Source: Rhodospirillales bacterium
GTDB taxonomy: Bacteria; Pseudomonadota; Alphaproteobacteria; UBA8366; JADFVY01
Direction: 5' to 3'
Assembly: GCA_024644185.1 (NCBI GenBank)
Contig: JAHELM010000146.1
Coordinates: 1 to 6,599, forward strand
Length of the DNA stretch: 6,599 nt
In this document: in pieces, positions 1 through 6,233 of the stretch
Layout of the letters: each line of letters opens with the position of its first letter
Numbering within the stretch: position 1 is the first letter of the stretch
Made by a program: the position numbers and the translations under genes
The notes under the pieces: model-generated
What the model saw: the letters and a program-made list of their open reading frames with translations, nothing else
Told to the model about the DNA's origin: nothing
Database searches by the model: none

Positions 1-741
1 CCCGGTTCCGGCATGCACGATGGCATTGTCCTGATCGGGGGCCAGCAGGCTTTCACCACGCCCGCCGGAACCCAGCACGAGCACCGCCCAGGGCGCGGGC
101 GCCGGGCCGCGTCCCTCGTCGTGCATCGCCGCCTCGGCCAGTTCGCTGGCGCGCCGCGTCATGTCGCAATAGACCTGGCTGATCACCGCGGCCGCGTTCA
201 TCGCACCGACCCCCTCGGCCAGCATACGGCGTACCAGCCCCGGAAGTTCGGCGCGCACGGCGGCCATGTCGGCGGCGGTATTCGCGACATCCAGCCGGTC
301 GCCGAGCTGCAGCGTGTCGCCGACGCGCAGCTTCAGCAGGGCCCGGCCGGTGACCATGCCGACGGCCCGTCGCGTCGGCGGGTCGACCGCCACCAGGTGG
401 CGGATGCGGCGCGCCGTCATGCGGCCCAGCGCCTTGTAGACGAAGGCGTCGGCGCGAACCTCGTGAACCGGGGCCGAAAGATAGCCCTCCACGGGACACG
501 CGGCGGCGCCCGGCCCGCGGTCGGCCAGCGCGCGCAGGATATCGCGTTCGGTGACGATGCCGACGGCACGGCCGGAGACATCCAGCATGACCAGCGAGGA
601 GACCTTCGCGTCCACCATGCGGCGGGCGGCGGCCTCCAGTGTCATGCCCGGCTCGGCGATGGCCAGCGGCGACTGCATCACCTCGGCGACGCGGTGGCGG
701 TAAGGGAAGGAATCGAGGCGTTCCAGCGGTGCCTTATCCAT
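1..741 (-). CDS. CBS-pair / DUF294 (GlnD-like) nucleotidyltransferase, 3' end missing
   Basis: The frame is open from an ATG at 741 to the left edge, giving 247 residues with no stop, so the C-terminus is missing. Residues about 17-70 and 78-130 form two CBS repeats; the first has the typical GIVTERDILRAL ending and the second the matching GMVTGRALL. After a helical linker, a nucleotidyltransferase domain begins near residue 205 with GSGGRGE (214-220) followed by D226-x-D228, the metal-binding signature of the GlnD/DUF294 superfamily. Known members bind adenine nucleotides through the CBS pair and usually carry a DUF294 C-terminal domain, which would lie outside the window. Many relatives also have an N-terminal cyclic-nucleotide-binding domain; here CBS starts almost at once, so that domain is absent. 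The start is supported by a GGGAGG ribosome site five bases upstream, inside the end of the exonuclease gene, whose stop it overlaps (ATGGATAA). The target of nucleotidyl transfer is unknown. Confidence is high for the family and low for the substrate. Confidence 0.9.
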   Translation of the reverse strand, partial: MDKAPLERLDSFPYRHRVAEVMQSPLAIAEPGMTLEAAARRMVDAKVSSLVMLDVSGRAVGIVTERDILRALADRGPGAAACPVEGYLSAPVHEVRADAFVYKALGRMTARRIRHLVAVDPPTRRAVGMVTGRALLKLRVGDTLQLGDRLDVANTAADMAAVRAELPGLVRRMLAEGVGAMNAAAVISQVYCDMTRRASELAEAAMHDEGRGPAPAPWAVLVLGSGGRGESLLAPDQDNAIVHAGTG

Positions 742-2164
742 GTGTCCCTCCCGTCCCGTCATCGCCCACTGCCGGCAGCCAGCCGGCCCGGCGCTGCTGG
801 GCAAGCAGGATGCCGGCGCGCGCCGAGAATTCGCGCGCCGCGCCATAGGTGGCGATGCCCGCATCGAGCAGTTGTGCCATCAGCGCGATCCAGACTTCGG
901 CGGTGACCAGCGCATCGCCCAGCGCGGTGTGGCGGCCCTCGATCTCGATGCCGAAGCGCGCGGCCAGGCTCTCCAGGCCGATATCCTTCTCCTTCGGATA
1001 GAGCGCGGAATAGAGCAACGCGGTATCGAGCGCTGGCGGCGTCCGCCAGGCAAGCCCGGCGCGGCCGCATTCCGCCTTCAGGATGGCCAGGTCGAAGCCG
1101 ATGGAATGGCCGACCACCACCGTGCCGTCCAGCATCTCTTCCAGCCGCGGCCAGGCGGCGCGGAAATCCGGCGCGGCCGTCACCATCGCGTCGGAAATGC
1201 CGTGCACCGCGACGGATGGCGGCGGAATGGCGATGCCGGGATTGACCAGGCAATCGAGATTGACGCGGGAATAGAGGCGGCTTCCATGGGTGCGCACCGC
1301 CCCCAGCGAGACGATACGGACGCTGGCGACGTCAAGGCCGGTGGTCTCGCTGTCGAATACCAGGACCGGCAGGTCGGCCAGGGACAGATCGCGCGCTGGC
1401 AAGGCGGGATCGACCCGCGCCGGCGGCGGCCGGTCGTGCAGGCTGAGATCGTGATCCACTTCACCGGCCGTGCCGGGCTCGCGATGCGGCAGCGAAATGA
1501 CGAAACCGCCGTGGGCGCCGAGCGGCGCCACCAGCGCCTCGATGCGCCGCCCGTCCACCAGCGGCAATTCGGCGGCGATGGCCGCGCCGGCGCCCCGGGC
1601 GCGATGTTCGATTTCAACCATCCGGTCGCGCTCCAGCGCCGCGTAGACCGAGGTGCCGACGGCCACCGCTTCGGCCCCCAGAACTTGCCGCGCGGCGGCA
1701 TTGATCAGGCTGACCAGCCCGGACTCGGTCATCACCAGCAGGCCCTCGGCGGCGGCGGCAACCACGGCGGCCAGTCTCGCGTCGGTGCTGCCGCCCCGTA
1801 CCCGGCAGGCCTCGATCGCATGGCGGGTGGCGGTGGCCATGGCGGCGGTCTCGCGGTCCGGTGCGTCCAGGACGGGCCAGTCGGCAGGCAACACCTCGTC
1901 GCGCCCCGCGGCCATCAGCAGCAGACCGCGCAGCCGTTCCAGGTCGTCGAAGTGATGATCGACCAAGGCAAAGCCGACCCAGATCGCGGCACCCGCCGCC
2001 ACCAGAAGACCCAGCAGGATGGCTTGCACCTGGCCCAGTTCGTTCGGAGCGCGGATCGTATGCAGCGCCAGCATCCCGCCGCCGGCCAGCAGCAGCAGAG
2101 CAAGAAAGACCAGCATTCGGGTCAGACCCTTGCGGGCACTAGCGGGTTTCCGCCGGCCGTTCAT
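734..2164 (-). CDS. Membrane-anchored PAS-like / DEDDh 3'-5' exonuclease (DnaQ family)
   Basis: Predicted 476 residues. Two hydrophobic segments (about 17-36 and 47-68) form a short N-terminal membrane hairpin after a basic cytoplasmic start. A PAS-like region follows at about 130-225 (GLLVMTESGLVSLINAAA, then a strand pattern ending GGFVISLPH). A proline-rich linker leads to the DEDDh exonuclease domain at about 268-432. The catalytic set is complete: D271 and E273 in FDSETTG, D358 in GHSIGFD, and H412 and D417 in HTALGDA. The family removes nucleotides from the 3' end of DNA or RNA; this one resembles the polymerase III epsilon fold but is not the replicative subunit, since it is membrane-anchored and carries a sensor-like domain. 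The ATG at 2164 is chosen because TAGGGA lies just upstream, overlapping the stop of the YggT-like gene 8 bases away, and because the open frame further upstream lies out of frame inside that gene. The stop overlaps the next gene's start, implying translational coupling. The substrate and the PAS signal are unknown. Confidence 0.9.
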   Translation of the reverse strand: MNGRRKPASARKGLTRMLVFLALLLLAGGGMLALHTIRAPNELGQVQAILLGLLVAAGAAIWVGFALVDHHFDDLERLRGLLLMAAGRDEVLPADWPVLDAPDRETAAMATATRHAIEACRVRGGSTDARLAAVVAAAAEGLLVMTESGLVSLINAAARQVLGAEAVAVGTSVYAALERDRMVEIEHRARGAGAAIAAELPLVDGRRIEALVAPLGAHGGFVISLPHREPGTAGEVDHDLSLHDRPPPARVDPALPARDLSLADLPVLVFDSETTGLDVASVRIVSLGAVRTHGSRLYSRVNLDCLVNPGIAIPPPSVAVHGISDAMVTAAPDFRAAWPRLEEMLDGTVVVGHSIGFDLAILKAECGRAGLAWRTPPALDTALLYSALYPKEKDIGLESLAARFGIEIEGRHTALGDALVTAEVWIALMAQLLDAGIATYGAAREFSARAGILLAQQRRAGWLPAVGDDGTGGTHG

Positions 2165-2172
2165 GGCGGTCC

Positions 2173-2517
2173 CTAACTGCCGATCCGGTAGATCGCGTGG
2201 GCGATGTCGCTTTCCAGCGGGAAGGACAGCATCCCCATCACATCGTAGCCGAGCAGCCAGGGCATCAAATAGAAGCGGACCATGAAAAAGAACCAGGCGA
2301 CGTAGAGCGGCACCAGCGGCCGGATCAGAAACCCGGGGGTGACGAAGCGGAACCACCGGATGATCGGGTTGGTCACGCGAACGAAGATGCGCATGAAGAA
2401 GAAGGTCGAATCCTCGGGCAGAAACAAGGACATGCCGGTGCGGCCGATCAGCGTCCACATGGTCATGCCCATGATGTAGTCGAAGACGATCACCCAGATC
2501 GGAAAGGCATCGATCAC
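2173..2517 (-). CDS. Small YggT-like integral membrane protein
   Basis: Predicted 114 residues, strongly hydrophobic, with two likely membrane segments (about 5-32 and 66-89). Between them, VRVTNPIIRWFRFVTPGF (47-63) resembles the conserved turn of YggT proteins, where an NP-containing loop and a basic patch precede a second helix starting near a proline. I call it YggT-like from this pattern only; sequence searching could instead place it in a family of its own. The start is GTG at 2517, read because GACGGGAG sits nine bases upstream. An ATG at 2526 is in another frame and stops after three codons. It is the first gene of a unit with the exonuclease, whose ribosome site overlaps this gene's TAG stop. 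YggT proteins are poorly understood and have been linked to membrane and osmotic functions. Here it may be a membrane partner of the exonuclease, which is inference. Confidence 0.8.
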   Translation of the reverse strand: MIDAFPIWVIVFDYIMGMTMWTLIGRTGMSLFLPEDSTFFFMRIFVRVTNPIIRWFRFVTPGFLIRPLVPLYVAWFFFMVRFYLMPWLLGYDVMGMLSFPLESDIAHAIYRIGS

Positions 2518-2606
2518 GCGGCCATACTCCCGTCAAATTCCGTCGCCGCTCACAATAAAACATTTCCCGCCGATGGGGAATCGATGCGGGCCGGGCGCGG
2601 CGAGAC
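2518..2606 (-). promoter_or_regulatory. Probable promoter region for the YggT-like/exonuclease/CBS operon
   Basis: This 89-base gap lies between the terminator of the symporter operon and the GTG of the YggT-like gene. Because the upstream transcript should end at the terminator, the following genes need their own promoter here. Read on the minus strand it contains one AT-rich patch, GGGAAATGTTTTATTGTGAG, in otherwise GC-rich DNA, about 35-55 bases upstream of the start codon. TATTGT could serve as a -10 element, but no convincing -35 hexamer lies 16-18 bases upstream. The ribosome site GACGGGAG at the downstream end is clear. The regulatory assignment rests on position rather than motif match. 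Confidence 0.4.
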
Positions 2607-2640
2607 AAAAAAATCGGGGCGAAGCCAGGCTTCGCCCCGA
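2607..2640 (-). terminator. Rho-independent terminator of the symporter operon
   Basis: On the minus strand a perfect 12-bp GC-rich stem (TCGGGGCGAAGC / GCTTCGCCCCGA) with a three-base loop is followed directly by seven T residues. It begins 20 bases after the symporter stop codon. The T-run exists only on the minus-strand side, so the terminator acts in one direction. It separates the transport genes from the exonuclease unit, although read-through cannot be excluded from sequence. Confidence 0.93.
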
Positions 2641-2660
2641 ATGTCAGGTGTTGTTTCCGC

Positions 2661-4472
2661 TCAGTGCGTGGCGGAGAGGACGGTATTGCCCTTCGGGACG
2701 CGCATATTGTCGACCATGTCCTGGATTTCCTTGTCCGGGGCCTTGGTCAACAGCGTCACCACGACCATGGCGACCAGGCTGACCGGCATGCCGATCATGC
2801 CGAAGCGCAGGGCATCGATGCCCAGCCACGGCGCGCCGCCATTGTAGACGTAGTACAGATAGGCCGAGCCCGCCACGAAGCCGAAGAACATTCCGGCGAT
2901 CGCGCCCTCGCGGTTGGCCCGCTTCCACCAGACGCCAAGCACCAGCGGGAAGAACAGGCCGGAGCAGGCGAAGTCGAACGCCCAGGCAACGGCGCCCAGG
3001 ATGTTCGTCAGGTGAAGGCTTGCCACGAAGGCGCCGGCGGCGCCGAGCATAAGCAGCAGGACGCGGGCGACGATCAGGCGCCGCTTCGTATCGGCCTTGG
3101 GGTCGATCATCTTGTAGTACAGATCGTGCGACAGCGCATTGGCGATCGCCAGCAGCAGACCGTCCGCCGTCGACATCGCCGCCGCCATGCCGCCGGCCGC
3201 CACCAGACCCGAGATCACCGCGGGAAGGCCGGCGATTTCAGGCGTCGCCAGCACGACGATATCGCCGCGCATGAAGAACTCGTTGATCTGCAGGATGCCG
3301 TCGCCATTGCTGTCGACGATCTTCAGGAAGCCGACATTGCTCCATTTCTGGATCCAGTCGAGCGACTGAACGTCGCTGAAGGCCTTGCCGATGATGCCGC
3401 TCGCCAGCTCGGGGTCCAGAACCTGCAGCTTGACGAAGGTCGCCAGGGCCGGGGCGGTGAAGTACAGCATGAAGATGAACAGCAACGACCACGCCACCGA
3501 ATCACGCGCCGCCTTCACCGAGGGGGTGGTGAAATACCGCATCAGGATATGCGGCAGCGACGCCGTGCCCGCCATCATGCAGGCCACCAGGGTGGTGAAT
3601 TTCCAGGCCGCCATGCCGGTGCCCGCCGTCGCATGCGGGGTGACCAGCGCGCTGAGGCCGGCGAATTTTTCCGTCGGCAGCAGGGTGCCCACCTGGTGCA
3701 GGGTCTCAAGCTCCATCAAACGCTGGACGGCATGACCGGCAGCGAATTCCGGAATCAGGCCGAAGCCCTGCTTGTTCGACATCCAGAACACCGGCAACAG
3801 ATAGGCGATGATCAGCACGATATACTGGGCCACCTGGGTCCAGGTGACCGCCCGCATGCCGCCGAGCATCGAGCAGAGCAGGATGCCGAGAAGGCCGAAC
3901 CAGACACCGACCGTGTAGGGAATCTGCAGCACGCGCGAGGCGATGGTGCCGGTCGCGTCGATCTGCGCCGTCACATAGGTGAAGGACGCCACCACGAGGA
4001 CGATGACGGCCATCAGCCGCGCCGTGTTGCCGCCATAGCGGGTGCCGATATAGTCGGGCACGGTGTAACAGCCGAACTTGCGCAGATAGGGCGCCATCAG
4101 CGAGGCGACGAGCACGTAGCCGCCGGTCCACCCCACCACGAAGGCAAGATAGCCGTAGCCGCCGAAATAGATGCCGCCGGCCATCGCCACGAAGGACGCG
4201 CCCGACATCCAGTCGGCCGCCGTCGCCATGCCGTTGAACACCGCCGGAACCTGGCGGCCGGCCACGTAGTAGGCCTCGACCTGCATGGTCCGCGACAGCC
4301 AGCCGATGGCGGCGTAGATGACCACGGTGAAGGCCACGAACAGGACACCGATGGTGTCGCCGCTCATCCCGGCCTGCTCCATCAATGCCATGAGCAAGAT
4401 GAAGGCTATGAATCCGCCCGTATAGATCGCGTAGACCTTGGGCAGGTTGTCGATAAAGCTGCTGCTTTTCAT
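2661..4472 (-). CDS. Sodium:solute symporter, large subunit (SSS family, VC_2705 type)
   Basis: Predicted 603 residues with about 13 hydrophobic membrane segments, the first at about 12-31. SSS hallmarks are clear: the ADWMSGASFVAMAGGIYFGG region (86-105), YTVPDYIGTRYG (136-147), the GGMRAVTWTQ turn (204-213), and AAMSTADGLLLAIANALSHD (431-450). S434 and T435 of the last block are placed like the Na+-coordinating hydroxyls of other members (inferred by analogy). The family couples Na+ entry to uptake of small organic solutes. The pairing with a DUF4212 subunit points to the VC_2705 subgroup, which is related to acetate permease ActP; the true substrate cannot be read from sequence. Residues 387-398 in a long extramembrane loop match an EF-hand calcium loop exactly (D387, N389, D391, G392, E398), preceded by a helix-like stretch. 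The start has an ideal AAGGAG eight bases upstream, and the gap from the DUF4212 stop is 18 bases. A terminator follows. Confidence 0.95.
   Translation of the reverse strand: MKSSSFIDNLPKVYAIYTGGFIAFILLMALMEQAGMSGDTIGVLFVAFTVVIYAAIGWLSRTMQVEAYYVAGRQVPAVFNGMATAADWMSGASFVAMAGGIYFGGYGYLAFVVGWTGGYVLVASLMAPYLRKFGCYTVPDYIGTRYGGNTARLMAVIVLVVASFTYVTAQIDATGTIASRVLQIPYTVGVWFGLLGILLCSMLGGMRAVTWTQVAQYIVLIIAYLLPVFWMSNKQGFGLIPEFAAGHAVQRLMELETLHQVGTLLPTEKFAGLSALVTPHATAGTGMAAWKFTTLVACMMAGTASLPHILMRYFTTPSVKAARDSVAWSLLFIFMLYFTAPALATFVKLQVLDPELASGIIGKAFSDVQSLDWIQKWSNVGFLKIVDSNGDGILQINEFFMRGDIVVLATPEIAGLPAVISGLVAAGGMAAAMSTADGLLLAIANALSHDLYYKMIDPKADTKRRLIVARVLLLMLGAAGAFVASLHLTNILGAVAWAFDFACSGLFFPLVLGVWWKRANREGAIAGMFFGFVAGSAYLYYVYNGGAPWLGIDALRFGMIGMPVSLVAMVVVTLLTKAPDKEIQDMVDNMRVPKGNTVLSATH
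3279..3314 (-). other. EF-hand-like Ca2+-binding loop within the symporter
   Basis: Codons 387-398 of the symporter encode DSNGDGILQINE. This fits the 12-residue EF-hand loop: D at position 1, N at 3, D at 5, G at 6, hydrophobic at 8 and E at 12. The flanks (WIQKWSNVGFLKIV before, FFMRGD after) could provide the short helices. It lies in a hydrophilic insert between membrane segments. The motif match is direct; calcium binding is inferred. Confidence 0.75.
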
Positions 4473-4490
4473 CGGGTTTTCTCCTTGCCC

Positions 4491-4766
4491 CTAACCTTGC
4501 GCATCGTCTTCGGCGACGCCGAATTCCTCGTCGATCTTCTGCTGGGCATGTGCCAGGTAGAAGATCTGGATGACGAAGACGATCAGCGATCCCTGCGCGG
4601 CCATGTACCAGCCAAACGGGAACCCGAAGAAGGAAATGCTGTTAAGGGAGTTGGCAAACCAATGGATGCCAAAGGAGAAGATGAACCAGACCACAAGCGT
4701 GGCAATCGTGAGGTTCTTGGTTTTTGCCCAGTGCTTTGCGCGCACTTCCGGCGTCAACTCAGCCAT
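4491..4766 (-). CDS. DUF4212 small subunit of the sodium:solute symporter
   Basis: Predicted 91 residues with two membrane helices (about 18-40 and 52-72). The FFGFPFGWYMAAQGSLIVFV block is the characteristic signature of DUF4212 proteins (putative solute:sodium symporter small subunit), preceded by an H-W-x-x-T-x-x-L motif near the N-terminus. These proteins are nearly always encoded just upstream of a VC_2705-type large symporter, as here (18-base gap), and probably form a complex with it in the inner membrane. I place the start at ATG 4766, with GGGGGA seven bases upstream. The longer open frame to 4805 would need a TTG start without a ribosome site and adds 13 residues unlike the family. 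It is the first gene of the operon, and its promoter should lie in the divergent spacer to the right. Confidence 0.95.
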   Translation of the reverse strand: MAELTPEVRAKHWAKTKNLTIATLVVWFIFSFGIHWFANSLNSISFFGFPFGWYMAAQGSLIVFVIQIFYLAHAQQKIDEEFGVAEDDAQG

Positions 4767-4991
4767 CGTGAATTCCCCCGAATTTGTTACGTCGTGTTTC
4801 GACAAGATGCGTATCGAGCATTCCTGCGGTCGACATTATTCGCCAAACAAGTCGCGATCTGTTATGGGCTGATACCCGATCGCTACCGCTTGCCGTTTAT
4901 AGGTATACGTACAATGAGGCCGACGGATACACATCGCCGAATCCCATCGATATTCGAGACTTAACATCAACTATTTGGAATTGCAATCCAT
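4767..4991. promoter_or_regulatory. Divergent intergenic region, promoters for both directions
   Basis: This 225-base gap separates the divergent DUF4212 gene and the plus-strand unknown gene and is visibly more AT-rich than its surroundings, so both promoters should be here. On the plus strand TACAAT (4910-4915) is a fair -10 match, with TTGCCG (4890-4895) upstream but only 14 bases away, shorter than usual. On the minus strand TATAAA (complement of 4895-4900) is another candidate without a clear -35. A broken inverted repeat, GCGATC (4854-4859) and GATCGC (4878-4883) with a nested GGG...CCC, could be an operator. No assignment is firm; the promoter role follows from gene layout. Confidence 0.5.
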
Positions 4992-5684
4992 ATGGCCGGA
5001 AAGCTTGGAACGGTTCTTAAAGAAACGGGCTGGTACTTGTCAAAAGTATTGAAGGCGCTAAGCTTCTGGCGCCGCGCCCCGCCTCTGACGACTTTTGCCC
5101 AACTTGTCGAGCACGTCGAATCGCGATCCAAATACGTCGGTCAGACGGCCCTGTTCGGCTATGTCAAGACACGTGTGGGAACCCGCTACGTTTCCCTGTT
5201 CGAGGACGAAAAATTCGCGCGTTCCCTGAACATCGCGAAATGGGAAATCTTTCTCGCCGGCCTGTGCGATCTGGCCGCCTATGCCGCGGCCGGCATCGCC
5301 CGGCGGACCTCCGCCAGCGCCGACGAGACCACCGCGCTGGCAATCCACATCGTCGAGTCCGCGCTGGCGAACGAGGAAATCCCGGCCGAGCGGCCGCAAG
5401 GATTCGACGACATCCGATCGGCCTTCCGGACGCGCGCCAATACAACCATCTGGAGTGAGGCGCCGGCGGGCAACGGGCTGTTTCAGAACAGCATTTCAGC
5501 GCTTGTCCATTGGGCGCCGATTGCCGACGAACTCAAGGTACTGGACGCCGAGATCGTGAAGAACTCGATGCGATTCAAATGGAAGAGCGTGCGCGACCAG
5601 TTCAACGAAGTGCTGGACGCCGAGGCCGTGCTTGCCGACTGGCGGTCGGTTCGTGCCCGGGAACCGGCGCCGCCCGCGGGCTAG
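4992..5684 (+). CDS. Conserved-looking protein of unknown function, 230 aa
   Basis: I do not recognise a named domain. The product is predicted soluble and mostly helical, with no signal peptide; the first 25 residues contain an amphipathic or moderately hydrophobic stretch (GWYLSKVLKALSFW) that might touch the membrane. Distinctive blocks are LVEHVESRSKYVGQTALFGYVKTRVGTRY (38-66), a LFEDEKF...NIAKWEIFLAGLCDLAAY segment, and an acidic/basic C-terminus with MRFKWKSVRDQF. This ordered, composition-balanced sequence and the normal third-position GC make it a real gene. The start is ATG 4992; the only upstream ribosome-like element is a weak GGAA about 11 bases away, and in-frame stops lie further upstream, so the start is the less certain part. 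It is the only plus-strand gene in the window and its stop overlaps that of the convergent SCO gene. Function is unknown. Confidence 0.85.
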   Translation: MAGKLGTVLKETGWYLSKVLKALSFWRRAPPLTTFAQLVEHVESRSKYVGQTALFGYVKTRVGTRYVSLFEDEKFARSLNIAKWEIFLAGLCDLAAYAAAGIARRTSASADETTALAIHIVESALANEEIPAERPQGFDDIRSAFRTRANTTIWSEAPAGNGLFQNSISALVHWAPIADELKVLDAEIVKNSMRFKWKSVRDQFNEVLDAEAVLADWRSVRAREPAPPAG

Positions 5685-6232
5685 AGATACCCGCTCAGGA
5701 TCTCCGCGATGCGCTCCGGCGGCAGGGTGGCGGGCAGCAGGGACAGCGGTGCGCCGTCGCGGCCCATCAGGTAGATCAGCGTGGTGTGCTCGAACAGCCG
5801 CTCGAACTGGCCGGAATCGACGATCCGCCTTGCCGCGATGCGATAGCTGGCCTGGACATTCGCGATGTCCTCCGGCTGGCCGGTCAACCCTACGAAGGCG
5901 GGATGGAAACGGGCCAGATACGCGGCCATCCGGGCCGGCGTGTCATGTTCGGGATCGACGGTGACGAACACCGGCACCACCGCCGCCGCCCGGTCGCCCA
6001 GATCTTCCATCGCGGCGGAAATCGCGCCCAGCGCCATCGGGCAGGTGTGCGGACATTCGGTATAGCCGAACCAGACCAGCATCAGCCGCCCCCGGAATTC
6101 GGCGCTGTCGCGGGTCTGGCCCGCCTGATCGACGAGGGTGAATCCGCCGCCGATATCCAGCGGCAGCCGTTCGGCGGCCGGCGCCGGTCCGGTGGCGAGC
6201 AGAAGCGCCAGGGCAAGGAGAAGCCGAGTCAT
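5681..6232 (-). CDS. SCO1/SenC-family copper chaperone (periplasmic thioredoxin fold)
   Basis: Predicted 183 residues. An N-terminal signal peptide (about 1-20, hydrophobic core LLLALALLLA, cleavage near APAA|ER) leads into a thioredoxin-like domain. The Cu-binding motif is present: C60 and C64 in GYTECPHTCP, with the distal ligand H139 in FEHTTLIYLMG, plus the family's VTVDPEHDTP segment (81-89). Family members deliver copper to the CuA site of cytochrome c oxidase or act as thiol/copper redox proteins. There is no second membrane anchor, so the mature protein is probably soluble in the periplasm, or held by an uncleaved signal. The ATG at 6232 is chosen because it starts the signal peptide and follows GGAG four bases upstream; a longer open frame upstream lies within the preceding gene in another frame. 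It follows that gene by a single base (TGAGATG), so the two are co-translated. Confidence 0.95.
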   Translation of the reverse strand: MTRLLLALALLLATGPAPAAERLPLDIGGGFTLVDQAGQTRDSAEFRGRLMLVWFGYTECPHTCPMALGAISAAMEDLGDRAAAVVPVFVTVDPEHDTPARMAAYLARFHPAFVGLTGQPEDIANVQASYRIAARRIVDSGQFERLFEHTTLIYLMGRDGAPLSLLPATLPPERIAEILSGYL

Positions 6233-6233
6233 C

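Noticed and set aside
13..906. 297-codon plus-strand open frame at the left edge
   Set aside because: It is antisense to the CBS/DUF294 gene and the exonuclease 3' end, with a biased HRGDA-rich product and no ribosome site.
740..2176. 478-codon plus-strand open frame opposite the exonuclease
   Set aside because: It mirrors a gene with complete catalytic motifs; its composition is that of an antisense shadow and no domain is visible.
2165..2608. N-terminal extension of the exonuclease frame to 2608
   Set aside because: The extra 148 codons overlap the YggT-like gene, its promoter gap and part of the terminator; the extension is arginine-, histidine- and aspartate-rich and the true ATG at 2164 has a ribosome site.
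4890..4915. TTGCCG / TACAAT as a firm sigma-70 promoter for the plus-strand gene
   Set aside because: The 14-base spacing is too short for a confident call, so it is mentioned only as a candidate within the spacer entry.
2664..4964. 766-codon plus-strand open frame opposite the symporter and DUF4212 genes
   Set aside because: It is antisense to two clearly recognised genes. Its product is rich in H, R, D, G and Q without hydrophobic structure, as expected for a mirror frame in high-GC DNA.
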